This document shows, one piece after another, positions 37,114 through 47,009 of a stretch of 49,106 bases of DNA (position 1 is its first letter; every line of letters starts with the position of its first letter). This stretch comes from Baaleninema simplex PCC 7105 (GTDB taxonomy: Bacteria > Cyanobacteriota > Cyanobacteriia > Cyanobacteriales > Geitlerinemataceae): contig NZ_KB235961.1 in NCBI RefSeq assembly GCF_000332355.1, positions 41,918 through 91,023 on the forward strand. The letters are read 5' to 3'. The notes under the pieces were generated by a model, which saw nothing but the letters and a program-made list of their open reading frames with translations, did no database searches and was not told the origin of the DNA. Made by a program: the position numbers and the translations under genes.

Positions 37114-38337
37114 TCACGGAACGCGAATTTGTGCCAAATACGTATCGCGATAGTAGTGGGAGAGAATTTGACGGTAATCGTACCCCTGTTCGGCGAGATA
37201 TTTCGCCCCCCATTGACTCATCCCGACGCCGTGGCCGAAGCCGCGACCGGAAATCGTAAAATATCCGCCGTAGGAAGTGACGGTAAACAGCGAACTTCGC
37301 AGTCCTAAAGCCGAGCGAATGCTGTCGCCGTCCACCATCGCCGTTCCCCCGTCACCAATGACTTTCATCATCACGATGCGGCCGTTGGGAGTCGTCCGTT
37401 CGGGCTTCATGTCGTATACATTACCGACACCCGATAAGCTGTGGGTAACGTCCCACTGGGACAGGGTTTCCGTCCATTGATAGTTGGGGGATTGGCGATC
37501 GAAATCAGGAACGCCCCGCAGATAGGGTTTCGCTTCGTCCCAAATCGCTTCGGCGTCTTCGGTATGTCCTCCCGAAGAGGAATGAAACACCGCTTCGATG
37601 ACTTTTCCGTCGTGGCTGAGGACTTGTCCTCGGGTGGCGTGAGTGGCGGCGTGGGTGGCGGCGGCTTCTTCTTCCATGCCTCGATACACTTGCCAAAAGG
37701 TATCGTCTCCCACATCGTAAACGTCGTTTCCGTACCGCTGTCGTTGGTAGAGGACGTAAGACCGAGCGGCGACGGCTTGAGCTTTGAGGGCTTCTCGCGG
37801 CCAGTTGGGACTCATTTCCGCCCCGAGAACGCTGTAGATGTAAGACTCAATATCGACGTAGTTCACGGCGGTCATGCCGTAACCCCGAGGGACTAACAGC
37901 ACTTTGCCTCGATACCAGCGATCGCCGATGTAAACGTAACCACGATCGCTCGGTTCGATCCACAACCGCCCCGCTTGCCACTGAGACAGGGCGACGCTTC
38001 CCTCGGAACTGCGTGCGAGATGGGCGTGCATTCCGGTTAGGTTGCCTAAAACGTTGCCCGAACTATCGCGAATTCGGGCGGGGGTCGAACTACCAACCGT
38101 CAGTTCGCTGACGTCTTGTCGAACGGCAACCCGCAATTCTAAAGCGGAACCAGGCGTCCAGACGAACGCCCACCAGACTAGCGAAATCCACCAACTTTTG
38201 AGAAACGTTCTCGAAATTTGTCGAGACGGTTTTTTAGAGTGGCGATCGAGGGGTTTTTTGGGCGTCGGACGCGATCCCCTCAGTCGAGATCGCCTCGTTT
38301 GAGGCGTTAGAGATACTGTAGAATTCGAGCGCAGCAT
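37114..38337 (-). CDS. SpoIID/LytB-domain protein
   Basis: After a basic N-terminus and one membrane segment (WWISLVWWAFVW near residue 51), the protein carries a SpoIID/LytB domain. Landmarks are VNYVDIESYIYSVLGAEM, WPREALKAQAVAARSYVLYQ, VFHSSSGGHTEDAE and FGHGVGMSQWGA. In Bacillus SpoIID is a peptidoglycan glycan-strand lyase (lytic transglycosylase); cyanobacterial homologues are envelope proteins. Residues 340-407 close the family domain. It is divergent from the RNase Z gene. Confidence 0.93.
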   Translation of the reverse strand: MLRSNSTVSLTPQTRRSRLRGSRPTPKKPLDRHSKKPSRQISRTFLKSWWISLVWWAFVWTPGSALELRVAVRQDVSELTVGSSTPARIRDSSGNVLGNLTGMHAHLARSSEGSVALSQWQAGRLWIEPSDRGYVYIGDRWYRGKVLLVPRGYGMTAVNYVDIESYIYSVLGAEMSPNWPREALKAQAVAARSYVLYQRQRYGNDVYDVGDDTFWQVYRGMEEEAAATHAATHATRGQVLSHDGKVIEAVFHSSSGGHTEDAEAIWDEAKPYLRGVPDFDRQSPNYQWTETLSQWDVTHSLSGVGNVYDMKPERTTPNGRIVMMKVIGDGGTAMVDGDSIRSALGLRSSLFTVTSYGGYFTISGRGFGHGVGMSQWGAKYLAEQGYDYRQILSHYYRDTYLAQIRVP

Positions 38338-38496
38338 CCGTTACTTTCTCCTCACAATTGTCAAAGCACAGAAGCACAGACCTCGTCGATGCTAGAATAG
38401 CATAGGAGTTTGAAAACCCCGATCCCAGCGCTGCGGATCGACGGTCGCCCTCCCGTGCCTTACGGCTCGACGCAGACTTTCACGAGATTCGATCGC

Positions 38497-39450
38497 GTGC
38501 AAATTACGTTTTTAGGAACGAGTTCGGGCGTCCCAACTCGGTCGCGTAACGTTTCCAGCTTAGCCCTGCGCTTGACAGAGCGGGGGGAAATTTGGCTGTT
38601 CGATTGTGGCGAGGGAACGCAACACCAACTGCTACGGAGCGATTTAAAGGTCGGACGCATTCGCCGTATTTTTATTACCCATATGCACGGCGACCACGTT
38701 TTCGGGTTGATGGGGTTGCTGGCCAGCATTGGCTTGGCCGGAAATCCCGATCGCTTGGATCTTTACGGACCGCCGCAACTCGAAGACTACTTGCACGCTT
38801 GTACTCGTTATTCTCACACCCATTTGTCTTACCCGATTCGGGTTCACAAGCACCGGCCGGGTCTCCTGTTTGAAGATGAGGACTATCGCGTTACCTGCGA
38901 GCGACTCGACCATCGGGTGACGGCTTACGGCTATGCGGTCGAAGAAAAGGAACGTCCCGGCCGCTTCGATGTGGAAAAAGCGAAGTCGCTGGGAATTCCC
39001 CCCGGTCCAGTTTACGGACGGCTCAAACGGGGCGATCGCGTGATGCTCGCCGACGGTCGCAAAATCGATGGGAAACATCTGTGCGGACCGCCACAACCGG
39101 GTCGTAAAGTGGTGTATTGCACCGATACGATTTACTGCGACAACGCGGTGAAACTCTCTCGCGATGCCGATGTGTTGGTTCACGAAGCGACTTTTTCTCA
39201 CCTGGATGCTTCCATGGCCGAGCAACGCCTGCACTCGACCTCGACGATGGCAGCACAGGTCGCTCTGGCGGCCGGCGTCAAACAGTTGCTTATGACCCAT
39301 TTCAGTCCCCGTTACGCACCGGGAAACGATATCCAGTTAGAGGATTTGTTGGCAGAAGCTCGGGCGATTTTCCCCAATACCGATCTGGCTTACGACTTTA
39401 TGACTTACGACGTTCCCAAGGTGCGAGATAATGTCGCGGCGACCGCGTAA
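38497..39450 (+). CDS. rnz: Ribonuclease Z
   Basis: The metallo-beta-lactamase-fold enzyme processes tRNA 3' ends. The zinc motif [10 protein letters not shown] is near residue 65. [17 protein letters not shown] opens the protein, which is why I start it at GTG 38497 (317 residues) rather than at the TTG further up (38410). The length then matches bacterial RNase [10 protein letters not shown] and MTHFSPRY supply later metal-binding residues. Confidence 0.95.
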   Translation: MQITFLGTSSGVPTRSRNVSSLALRLTERGEIWLFDCGEGTQHQLLRSDLKVGRIRRIFITHMHGDHVFGLMGLLASIGLAGNPDRLDLYGPPQLEDYLHACTRYSHTHLSYPIRVHKHRPGLLFEDEDYRVTCERLDHRVTAYGYAVEEKERPGRFDVEKAKSLGIPPGPVYGRLKRGDRVMLADGRKIDGKHLCGPPQPGRKVVYCTDTIYCDNAVKLSRDADVLVHEATFSHLDASMAEQRLHSTSTMAAQVALAAGVKQLLMTHFSPRYAPGNDIQLEDLLAEARAIFPNTDLAYDFMTYDVPKVRDNVAATA

Positions 39451-39456
39451 ACTGCG

Positions 39457-39921
39457 TCAGCTGTTGAGGTTGCTGCGGGAATGGGAGGACGACGATGGAC
39501 CATCCCCGGTTTCGGCGATGCGACGACAAAGTTCGCGGAGGCTAACTTGCGTGTTGACCTGCAAACGAGGTTTCGGGAGTTCGTCGTTCGGCCAGAAGGA
39601 AAGATCGTGACAGGGACAGGTGGCGCAGGAGGGCGTCCCGTGCAGTAGGATGGGAACGGGCATTTGACAGCGAGCGCAGGGGTCGATGTCCCACTGAGGT
39701 TCGAGAAGTTGGCGAACGGTTTGTTGCGTGCCTTCGAGATAGCAATCGCCCGAATCGGGCGATACGCAGAGTTCCCAGCAGTCGTTAAAGGCTTGGCTGT
39801 AGCGATCGCCGTGAAAAATGGGTTCGGGCAATAGGGTCTCTCCCGACTTTTCAACGACGAGCTTTTTGCCGAGTTGAAACCAATAGGCTAAATATTGTTT
39901 GACTTGGGTTTCGGAAGCCAT
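39457..39921 (-). CDS. Cys-rich conserved cyanobacterial protein
   Basis: The 154-residue protein opens with QVKQYLAYWFQLGKKLVV. It contains a cysteine cluster, DPCARCQMPVPIL then SCATCPCHDL (about 79-104), that could bind zinc, followed by a Ser-rich tail. I do not know a named family but believe relatives occur across cyanobacteria. It is convergent with rnz, 6 bp apart. Confidence 0.75.
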   Translation of the reverse strand: MASETQVKQYLAYWFQLGKKLVVEKSGETLLPEPIFHGDRYSQAFNDCWELCVSPDSGDCYLEGTQQTVRQLLEPQWDIDPCARCQMPVPILLHGTPSCATCPCHDLSFWPNDELPKPRLQVNTQVSLRELCRRIAETGDGPSSSSHSRSNLNS

Positions 39922-40457
39922 ACTTGCTCGAGGTGTAAAAGTCGTGGGTCTGTATTCCTATGCTAGATCCGATCGGTGAAATTCACTCTGTCTAAAGTTG
40001 TATATAAGATTAAGGTTCCTGTTGGCAGTGCCGAGACAGACAAAATCGGAGATCGTGGAGATCGCGTGAGGAAAAGGGACTCGGAGATCGCTGTATTTCC
40101 AACTGAAAAAATTGGGAGAAACACCCCCCAAGTCCTATATTCGGGCGAAGTAAATTTAGCGATCGGTCAGTTTGAAAACAATTAAATTCTGTATTTTTCG
40201 ATAAAATTTCAGAAGATTTCAGGGGTAGGCGGGGTGTGGTCGAGTTTGAATCCTCGGGATATCGAGAACGCCGACTGACACGCCAGACGGACGGGACGAT
40301 CGAGTTTCAAACTCACAGGTCGCGTGCCACTGCGATCGCGCTCGGATAAGGCGATCGCAGCAATTTTGCCGACGATCTTCCGCTGCCATGTCAGTATATA
40401 GGGGACGAGCAGGCAATCTTTGGGGTTCGCAACGGTTTCTTTGAAGGGTTATCGAGC
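39922..40457. other. Gene-free stretch
   Basis: There is no credible gene; a 69-codon frame at 39976 has no motif. It holds the promoters of the divergent neighbours. Confidence 0.5.
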
Positions 40458-41621
40458 GTGGAAGAACACGAGCCAAAGACAGACCGACTGTACCGAGAAC
40501 TCGAGCTAGCGAGAGAGGAACTCGAACGACTGCGGGTCGATCGCACCCTCAGCGACGTTCAAACGGAGTTACTGCGAACCTTGTTAGCCTTCGGGGAAAA
40601 ACCGACGCGATCGCTGGCCCTGAAATCGATCGCCCAGCAAATTTTGAAATCGGTTAACCAAATTGCCAACATCTCCGAAAGCAGTTTGTTTCTGCTCGAC
40701 GAGTCCGGCGTCGTCGTTGAAAGTATCTTAGCGCGAGGCGCGACGATTCGCGATCGCAAACAGTCCATCGTCGGACAGGTTTTAGATAGCGGTTTGGCAG
40801 GATGGGTCTACCGAGAACGTCAGATCGCGATCGTCACCGACACGGCCGCCGACGATCGCTGGATGCCGCTTCGGAACACCCCCTATCAGGTTGGTTCGGC
40901 GTTGTGCGTGCCGATTTGCCGCAAACAACGAATTTTGGGAATTCTCACGCTCACCCATCCCCAAACCGCCTATTTCCACGCTGAAACGGCGAACGTCATG
41001 CAGGAACTGTCCCATCGTTTGGCGTTGGTTCTCGACCTCGTTTGGTCGTACGCAGACGACGGACAACCTCCCGTCTCTCCATCGTCTCCCCCTCGACCTC
41101 CGACTCCACCCTCTCCCCTACCTCGATCGCCGCAGCCGGAGTTATCGCGTCCCACGCCGTCTCCCGTGAAATCTCCAACGCCCGATACGAGCGACCGTCC
41201 GCCCAAAACCCTACCGATTCGCTCGAAAGTTCCGCCGCCTCCCCCCCGCACTCAGCCCCCGATTTCTTCGCGTCCGCCGTTAGACGTTCCGTTGAGTCGG
41301 TTATCGAAACTCGGGTTGTACATCGTGGTGTGGGACGGTAAGTTTCTCTACGCCAATCGGCAACTCGCCCGAATTTTTGGGTATAGAACTCACGAGTTAG
41401 CTTCTCTCAAAACGATGTTTTATTTGATTGCCGATTCCCATTACGATATCGTGTCTGAGAAAATTTATAAGTGCGTTCGCGGTCAAACGAAGTATCTTTC
41501 TTGTCAGTTTCTGGGAAAATGTAAAGACGCAACGACGATCGACGTAGAAATCTATGGCGTTCGCACGCAGTTTTACGGAAAGCCGGTGATGGTTGGCGCG
41601 CTGCGAAAGCTCGAGGTGTGA
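40458..41621 (+). CDS. GAF-PAS sensory protein
   Basis: The 387-residue protein has a helical N-terminus (about 1-45) and a GAF domain at about 50-195 (VESILARGA, DRWMPLRNTPYQVGSALCVP, ILGILTLTHP). A 90-residue Pro/Ser-rich linker follows, then a C-terminal PAS-like domain at about 290-387 (LGLYIVVWDGKFLYANRQLA, FGYRTHELASL). No kinase, cyclase or GGDEF domain follows. The start is GTG 40458. It may sense a ligand and signal through interaction; no chromophore cysteine of the phytochrome type is visible. Confidence 0.85.
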   Translation: MEEHEPKTDRLYRELELAREELERLRVDRTLSDVQTELLRTLLAFGEKPTRSLALKSIAQQILKSVNQIANISESSLFLLDESGVVVESILARGATIRDRKQSIVGQVLDSGLAGWVYRERQIAIVTDTAADDRWMPLRNTPYQVGSALCVPICRKQRILGILTLTHPQTAYFHAETANVMQELSHRLALVLDLVWSYADDGQPPVSPSSPPRPPTPPSPLPRSPQPELSRPTPSPVKSPTPDTSDRPPKTLPIRSKVPPPPPRTQPPISSRPPLDVPLSRLSKLGLYIVVWDGKFLYANRQLARIFGYRTHELASLKTMFYLIADSHYDIVSEKIYKCVRGQTKYLSCQFLGKCKDATTIDVEIYGVRTQFYGKPVMVGALRKLEV

Positions 41622-41754
41622 AACGTTCGCGCGATCGATAGAATTGAATTGATAAGTAATGCTATTTGGATTTTTTAAATTCTTACTACGGAAGATTTTT
41701 TACGGAGCAGCATCATTACTGTGCATAACTACCCAAAAGCCCACTTCAGTTTCT

Positions 41755-42498
41755 TTACATTTGAGTTACCGAACGTTCGAGAATGCGTGGATTGACCGAC
41801 CGTTCGTAAAAATTTACAATAGAAGCAATAGAATGACGCATTTTATCCCTCGGATCGAGTTCGGCATCGAGAACGCGCTTCCACACGGCCAAAGCATTTC
41901 GCCGCGATCGCCCCAACACCACCGCCGATGTCAGCCACGGGATATCCAATCCTTGCAATACCATCACGATCGAAGTTACAGTCACCGCTTCGTCTGGTAA
42001 CGCCTCTGCATCTACCGTGACCTGAAGTTGGCGTTCCTCAACTGCCGCCGTCACCCGAGCGTCGTTTTGCCAGACGGCAACGTCCAGCAGTTGCGAGAGA
42101 GCCTCTGAGTCGCCGCCTTTAGCTTTTTCCCACACGCTCGAGGGAATTAGGGCCTTCACTCGGGTTTCGAGAGCGGCGATGGCGTTCGCGTCACCGAAAA
42201 CGCTCGGCAACTCAAACTCTTCTTTCCAAAGCGGTTTGCTCGCACCCTCTAGTTTGGCCGACACGCAAACCTGCGAGATCGCTTTCGGGTTCAACTGCAT
42301 CAGTCCGACGCGCACCCATTGCTCCAGGATCGTGCGGTCGGGAAGGCTGCCTTTGGCGCTGATTTCAACCTGCAAACAGTACTCTTGGCGGCTCGCTGTC
42401 ACTCGGACGTGTTGCCATTGGAGTTGGTGGTTCATGATCGCGGCGATCGCCGTGGGATTCCCACGTTTCGCGAGCTGAAGAGCTTGAGCTTGAGTCAT
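41755..42498 (-). CDS. Conserved cyanobacterial protein with two repeat units
   Basis: The 247-residue protein appears to contain two similar halves. Each starts with a short helix pattern (QALQLAKRGNPTAIAAIMNH; KGGDSEALSQLLDVA) and continues with strands that include QLQVTVDAEALPD. No catalytic motif is visible. Its relatives, as far as I know, are cyanobacterial and uncharacterised. Confidence 0.7.
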   Translation of the reverse strand: MTQAQALQLAKRGNPTAIAAIMNHQLQWQHVRVTASRQEYCLQVEISAKGSLPDRTILEQWVRVGLMQLNPKAISQVCVSAKLEGASKPLWKEEFELPSVFGDANAIAALETRVKALIPSSVWEKAKGGDSEALSQLLDVAVWQNDARVTAAVEERQLQVTVDAEALPDEAVTVTSIVMVLQGLDIPWLTSAVVLGRSRRNALAVWKRVLDAELDPRDKMRHSIASIVNFYERSVNPRILERSVTQM

Positions 42499-42750
42499 TT
42501 CGCCAACTCCGGTTTACCGCGTCCGTTAACTTTACTTATAATTTATCTAATATTCGGCAAAGACGGGATCGGTGTTTGTACCTGTCTTTGCCTCAAAGTT
42601 TACACTATCCTAAAACTCAGTAATTTCACTTAAGTTATATCGATTTTGACAATCGCTCCTACCGAAAAACACCGATCGCTCTCCGCGTAAGACCGAGGAG
42701 CGGCTCAAAAAAATACCCAAACACTTTGAATGCGATGAGTCGCGATCGCC

Positions 42751-43929
42751 TCACACGAGCAACGCAACGAGATGTCGGACGATCGGGGCGTGATAAGTCA
42801 ACAGATAATCGAGGCGATCGACCAACAAACTTAAAATTAAATCCTCGTATTCCATCCCGTATTCCCGCAATCCCTGAACCACCAAACTCGTTTCTGCTTC
42901 AGTCGGACGTTTGAGATCGGGTTTGGGATTGGCCTCGAGAACGTAAAGTTTGCCGTCGGCATCCGTGCGTAAATCGATTCGCACCAAGGCATTCAAATTA
43001 AAATCCCAATATACCTGTTTGGCTAAGGAAATTAACGCTCGAGACATATCGGCATCCTCGTTTCCGAGCAATCGCAGTCGGTGTTCTGTAATTGCCCTGC
43101 GATCCATCGACGTAAAGATCCGTTCGTTGGCTTCTAAGACGCGTTCGATCGTCGAAAAGGCAAAGGGTTCGGGGTTTTTTCGTAACGTTCCGCCCGCACA
43201 GGTGATGTAACCGCACACCGACACGCAAAACTCCCGCCCCGATAAATAGGTTTCGATCGAAGCGGTATTGCGCGTTAACCGGTGAACCTCCGCCACAGCA
43301 TCCGGTAAATCTGCGGCGTCGTCTACCACGAAAATATTTAACGACGCTCGCCCGGAAACGGGTTTGACTACGAACGCCCCGCGATAGTGTCCGAACGTCG
43401 TCAAAAAACGAGGGTTCGTGCGAGGATTGAGAATACCTTGGGAGGGATGCCAGGTCATAAACGGTGCGGTTCTCACCCCGAACGCCTGGAGTTCTCGCTT
43501 GAAGACGTGCTTGTTGTCGAGAGTCGAGCTGTTGAGCGGATCGTGTCCCACGTAAGGAACCCCTAACATTTCTAAGATGGCAGGGGTGTGACAGACTGGA
43601 TCGTATCCCTGGACGCCTCCCGTGTTCAGCCACGCAAAATGAATGTTTTCTTCTTTGAGGCGTTGGGGTAGCGTCATATCGTCCGGCATGACGCTGACGT
43701 ACTCGAACCCCAAGTTTTTTAAAGCTTCGGCGATATCCCAGGCAACTTTTTCGTAAGTTTTAGTCGATCGCGGGTTATGGGTTTTGTAGATGACCGCCCC
43801 GTCGCGATCCTTATCGCCGCCATGAATGACAGCAATCCGCAGCTTCGATCGCAGGCGATCGAGATAGTCTGGAAAGCGATCGAACGAATAGGTGAAATGT
43901 AGTTCTGTTAAGTCAAGCGTCATCGACAT
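42751..43929 (-). CDS. D-alanine-D-alanine ligase-like ATP-grasp protein
   Basis: From ATG 43929 the protein (392 residues) shows the ATP-grasp plan of the Ddl family. It includes KLRIAVIHGGDKDRDGAV, GVPYVGHDPLNSSTLDNKHV, FVVKPVSGRASLNIFVVDDA and the metal-binding end RIDLRTDADGKLYVLEANPKPDL. Typical Ddl enzymes join two D-alanines for peptidoglycan; this one is longer and diverged, so another amino acid or peptide ligation is possible. An in-frame extension up to 44085 is purine-repeat sequence and is not believable. Confidence 0.85.
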   Translation of the reverse strand: MSMTLDLTELHFTYSFDRFPDYLDRLRSKLRIAVIHGGDKDRDGAVIYKTHNPRSTKTYEKVAWDIAEALKNLGFEYVSVMPDDMTLPQRLKEENIHFAWLNTGGVQGYDPVCHTPAILEMLGVPYVGHDPLNSSTLDNKHVFKRELQAFGVRTAPFMTWHPSQGILNPRTNPRFLTTFGHYRGAFVVKPVSGRASLNIFVVDDAADLPDAVAEVHRLTRNTASIETYLSGREFCVSVCGYITCAGGTLRKNPEPFAFSTIERVLEANERIFTSMDRRAITEHRLRLLGNEDADMSRALISLAKQVYWDFNLNALVRIDLRTDADGKLYVLEANPKPDLKRPTEAETSLVVQGLREYGMEYEDLILSLLVDRLDYLLTYHAPIVRHLVALLV

Positions 43930-43950
43930 TCCAAAGTTCAGAAGGCTACA

Positions 43951-44013
43951 AGGGAGAGGGGGAGAGGGGGAGCCGGGGAGAGGGGGAGCCGGGGAGAGGG
44001 GGAGAGGGGGAGA
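43951..44013. repeat. GGGGGAGA-type purine repeat
   Basis: Tandem GGGGGAGA and AGCCGGGGAG units upstream of the ligase-like gene; can form G-rich structures on the plus strand. Confidence 0.85.
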
Positions 44014-44040
44014 AACTGTTATCTGTTCGCTGTCTTCACT

Positions 44041-44068
44041 GGTGACTGGTGACTGGTGACTGGTGACT
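44041..44068. repeat. Four perfect GGTGACT heptamers
   Basis: GGTGACT repeated four times, between the ligase-like and EamA genes. Confidence 0.9.
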
Positions 44069-44095
44069 GTACAAAGCCTCATCATCTCCTCATTT

Positions 44096-45046
44096 TTAGT
44101 GAGAATGGCTCGATCGAGCGAAGTAGATTCCGATTAGTACAACGAAAAAGGCGATCCAGTTCGTCCAATTCAAGACTTCTCCGAAAATCGCCCAGGCGAA
44201 TATCGCGGTCAAAATTGGTTCGAGTAGCAGCAAAATCGCGACGAATCCCGAGGAAAACTGTTTGAGGCTGTAAACGAGTAACCCTTGTCCTAAAGCCTGA
44301 CAGATAACCGCTAAAGCAGCAACAGCAAACCAACCTTCCCAGGTTTGGGGAAACAGGCGAGCTTCGGACAGCCACGCAACGGGAAATACCAGCATCGCCC
44401 CCACGCTACACCGCCACAGTAAAATCGTCGTGGCTGGATACTTGGTTCGCAAGCTCTCGACGAGGAGCAAGTTCGCCCCGTACAGCATCGCTGAAACTAG
44501 GGCGATCGCATCGCCGAGAAGATGTTCGGCCGAAATTTGTAAGTCGTCGAAACCGATAAACGTCGCTCCGATGACGGCGACACCCGTTCCGATAACGAAG
44601 CGGCGATCGAACTGCTGTCCCAACAGCCACCACCCGCCCAAACTGGTAAAAATTGGGGTCAGGTTCCGTAAGACGGTGGAGTTGGCGACGCTCGTTTGAG
44701 TCAGAGACCACGCCCACAATGCCACGGAAGTCGAGGCGACAGCAGCTACGGCCACTAACCGCAGAATGTCTGAGGTGGTGTAAGGGGTGTTGGGTGGTGT
44801 GAGGGAAAAGTCGCGATCGTCTCGCCACTGTCGCAGGACGTCGAGCATCCAAAATACCACGGTGGCGATAATGAGTCGGTTGAAAATCGTGGCGTTGGGG
44901 CCGATTTCCCGTTCTGCCAATCGAATGAAAATCGCCGCACAGGAAACGGCGACGAGGGCGATCGCGAGGGTGAGAAGAGGGAGGAGGTTAGCGGAAAAAG
45001 CGGAGAGAGAGAAGGGTTTCTGGTGAAGTTCCAGATTGTCAGTCAT
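44096..45046 (-). CDS. EamA/DMT-family transporter
   Basis: The 316-residue protein has ten hydrophobic helices in two EamA halves (first half from LLTLAIALVAVSCAAIFIRL, second from LLGDAIALVSAMLYGANLLL). DMT permeases move small metabolites, often amino acids or nucleosides; the substrate is not predictable. It is the last gene of a group with the cytochrome b-like protein and a tiny protein: it overlaps the tiny gene by 8 bp on the same strand. Confidence 0.92.
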   Translation of the reverse strand: MTDNLELHQKPFSLSAFSANLLPLLTLAIALVAVSCAAIFIRLAEREIGPNATIFNRLIIATVVFWMLDVLRQWRDDRDFSLTPPNTPYTTSDILRLVAVAAVASTSVALWAWSLTQTSVANSTVLRNLTPIFTSLGGWWLLGQQFDRRFVIGTGVAVIGATFIGFDDLQISAEHLLGDAIALVSAMLYGANLLLVESLRTKYPATTILLWRCSVGAMLVFPVAWLSEARLFPQTWEGWFAVAALAVICQALGQGLLVYSLKQFSSGFVAILLLLEPILTAIFAWAIFGEVLNWTNWIAFFVVLIGIYFARSSHSH

Positions 45047-45239
45047 AGTGTGGGTGAACTGCGATCGAAGCGTTTGGCGTTTGTAGGCTCGCGAGTGGGG
45101 AACGCGAGGGAGCGGCGATCGAGGAACGTTGGGAAGATTCGGAGTCGGAGGAAAACAGAGGGGCGATGAGGGCGAAAAGGATGCCGCCGAAGACGAGTAT
45201 TTCGGCGATCGCGAGGAGACGAGAGGGAGGGTTCGACAT
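45039..45239 (-). CDS. Tiny single-helix membrane protein, 66 aa
   Basis: MSNPPSRLLAIAEILVFGGI begins a single predicted membrane helix. The remainder is Ser/Pro-rich. Its start codon abuts the stop of the cytochrome gene (45240) and its end overlaps the EamA start, so it is well placed for an operon. I do not recognise it. Confidence 0.6.
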   Translation of the reverse strand: MSNPPSRLLAIAEILVFGGILFALIAPLFSSDSESSQRSSIAAPSRSPLASLQTPNASIAVHPHYD

Positions 45240-45833
45240 TTACGGTTTCCAAATTGACTGGATTTGCGGCCACCACTGGCGAGGCGTGTCGTTATCGCGA
45301 GTGTGCCACGTCCACATCGATCGCAGCAAGGAGAGACCCCCGACCCAAAAGGCGGTTACGAGGTGAACGATCGCGGCGATCGCCATTGTTACCCAAGCCC
45401 ACAAATGTAGGGTATACCAGGTTTCGTATAGTTCTCCGGCGGGCAACCACGCTTCTTTCATCATACGCCCGGTGATGAGGGCAAAGGTGGCGGCCAATAG
45501 CATCACGGTATTGACGAGGCGATGCAGGGCGTTACGTCCGGCGGGACGATGGAGTTGTCGGAGTTGGCGCAACGTGTTAGCTCCGACGAGCCGATTTTGC
45601 CCTAAATGGAAGCTGTACAGGGCAAAGAGGGGTAAACAGAATAGTAACGCTACGCCAAAGGTTCCGTGAATGCCGATGATATCGGGAATTGTCGGTACGG
45701 ACAGTTGCAGTAAGCGTCTGTCGTAGGTCAGATACACCCAAGCGGCACTGAGTAAAGCCAGCAGGATAACAACAGCGGTGAGACCGTGGAGCAGACGCAA
45801 AAGTGAAGGTTGGTAGGGCTGCGATCGCGACAT
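45240..45833 (-). CDS. Cytochrome b561/b6-type membrane protein
   Basis: The 197-residue protein has four hydrophobic helices (from LLHGLTAVVILLALLSAAWVY, IIGIHGTFGVALLFCLPLFAL, LHRLVNTVMLLAATFALITG, LHLWAWVTMAIAAIVHLVTA), each beginning with or containing a histidine suited to heme b ligation. It resembles bacterial cytochrome b561-like electron carriers. The partner is not visible. Confidence 0.85.
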   Translation of the reverse strand: MSRSQPYQPSLLRLLHGLTAVVILLALLSAAWVYLTYDRRLLQLSVPTIPDIIGIHGTFGVALLFCLPLFALYSFHLGQNRLVGANTLRQLRQLHRPAGRNALHRLVNTVMLLAATFALITGRMMKEAWLPAGELYETWYTLHLWAWVTMAIAAIVHLVTAFWVGGLSLLRSMWTWHTRDNDTPRQWWPQIQSIWKP

Positions 45834-46062
45834 GGCAAATGTAGAAATTCAGACGGGTTTTCGAGCGATAGATTTGTTTATAGCACAAGTCTCGATTGGG
45901 TTCGTCTCTATGGGCGATCGCCGAACGTTCGAGCTTGAGTTTTTTTAGAAAAATTCAAAAAAATTGAAATATTTATATTTTAAAAATATGAGCGATCGCG
46001 ATTTTGGGTTGGTTCGGTTGTTTAAATCGCGGCTTCGATGCGATCGAACGGTAAAACCAAAA

Positions 46063-46160
46063 GGGCGCATCTCACTTTTGCGATCGGAATTCCACCCATC
46101 TTCCCCGAACTCACGGAGAGGCGCCAAAGTTAGAAATGGCGTTCTACACGATTGAAATTA
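46063..46160 (+). mobile_element. Truncated family A element
   Basis: It starts GGGCGCATCTCACTTTTGCG and its interior matches family A near GAATTCCACCCATC. The right end (GTTCTACACGATTGAAATT) is decayed and part of the core is missing. Confidence 0.65.
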
Positions 46161-46375
46161 ATTTAATAATGTAAATAATTGATTTCGTAAAACAACTAAT
46201 TTTAGGATAACATCAAAATTTTGATTCGCAATAACTTTTAAAATTCAAAAATCAAATTTTAAATAATTTATGATGTAAAAATGAATCAAAAATGATATTT
46301 TTTATATTTTTGTGAAATTCATTTTTTTTGATAAGATTAAAAACAGTAAGACTTTTAAAAACGTCCGAATCTATC

Positions 46376-46978
46376 ATGGAACTGACCCTCTTAAGCCTAG
46401 AACTCACCACAATAACGTTAGTGGCGATCGGGTTGGCAGCCGATGCCTTCGCCGTTTCGCTGACCAGCGGCTTAGCGATTCGCCACATCAAACTCAACAA
46501 AGCCCTTAAAATTGCTCTGTTTTTCGGTGGGTTTCAGGCATTCATGCCCTTACTGGGTTGGGGGATGGGGTTGGGATTCCGTCAGGCGATCGCCAGCATC
46601 GACCATTGGATCGTCTTTGTGCTGTTGGTATTTCTCGGCGGACGCACGATTTACGAAGCTTGGCAAGATACGGACGACGACAAACCGTTTAACCCTCTCA
46701 GAATCGAAACGTTGTTAGTGCTATCCGTTGCGACGAGTCTCGATGCCTTAGCTGCGGGGTTGGGATTTTCGGTGTTAAAAATGCCAATCCTACTGGCGAT
46801 TTCGATCGTGGGAAGCGTGACCTTTAGTCTGTGCGTTCTCGGTGTTTACATCGGTCACTATTTTGGCGATTGGTTCCAAAGCAAAGTTGAGATTGTCGGT
46901 GGGCTAATTTTAATGGGAATTGGCAGTAAAATCCTGTGGGAACATCTCAGCGTCGAGGTATTTCAAAGTGTAGGTTGA
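46376..46978 (+). CDS. mntP: MntP-type manganese efflux pump
   Basis: From ATG 46376 the protein has 200 residues and six hydrophobic helices in two similar halves. The conserved aspartates are in GLAADAFAVSLTSGLA and ATSLDALAAGLGF. MntP exports Mn2+ and protects from manganese excess; it is important for phototrophs that handle Mn for photosystem II. An in-frame start at 46328 is less likely. I found no yybP-ykoY riboswitch pattern in the A+T-rich upstream region. Confidence 0.92.
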   Translation: MELTLLSLELTTITLVAIGLAADAFAVSLTSGLAIRHIKLNKALKIALFFGGFQAFMPLLGWGMGLGFRQAIASIDHWIVFVLLVFLGGRTIYEAWQDTDDDKPFNPLRIETLLVLSVATSLDALAAGLGFSVLKMPILLAISIVGSVTFSLCVLGVYIGHYFGDWFQSKVEIVGGLILMGIGSKILWEHLSVEVFQSVG

Positions 46979-47009
46979 CCGCCTAAGTGGTGCAGAAAGC
47001 TTTTTGAGA

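Noticed and set aside
39976-40185. 69-codon frame in the gap before the GAF-PAS gene
   Set aside because: No motif, charged composition typical of non-coding cyanobacterial DNA.
40245-40300. tRNA-like TTTGAATCC segment
   Set aside because: No cloverleaf can be completed around it.
42751-44085. N-terminal extension of the ligase-like protein to 44085
   Set aside because: It would translate the GGTGACT and GGGGGAGA repeats into low-complexity sequence; the start at 43929 fits the family.
46161-46375. yybP-ykoY manganese riboswitch before mntP
   Set aside because: The A+T-rich leader lacks the expected GC-rich conserved loops.
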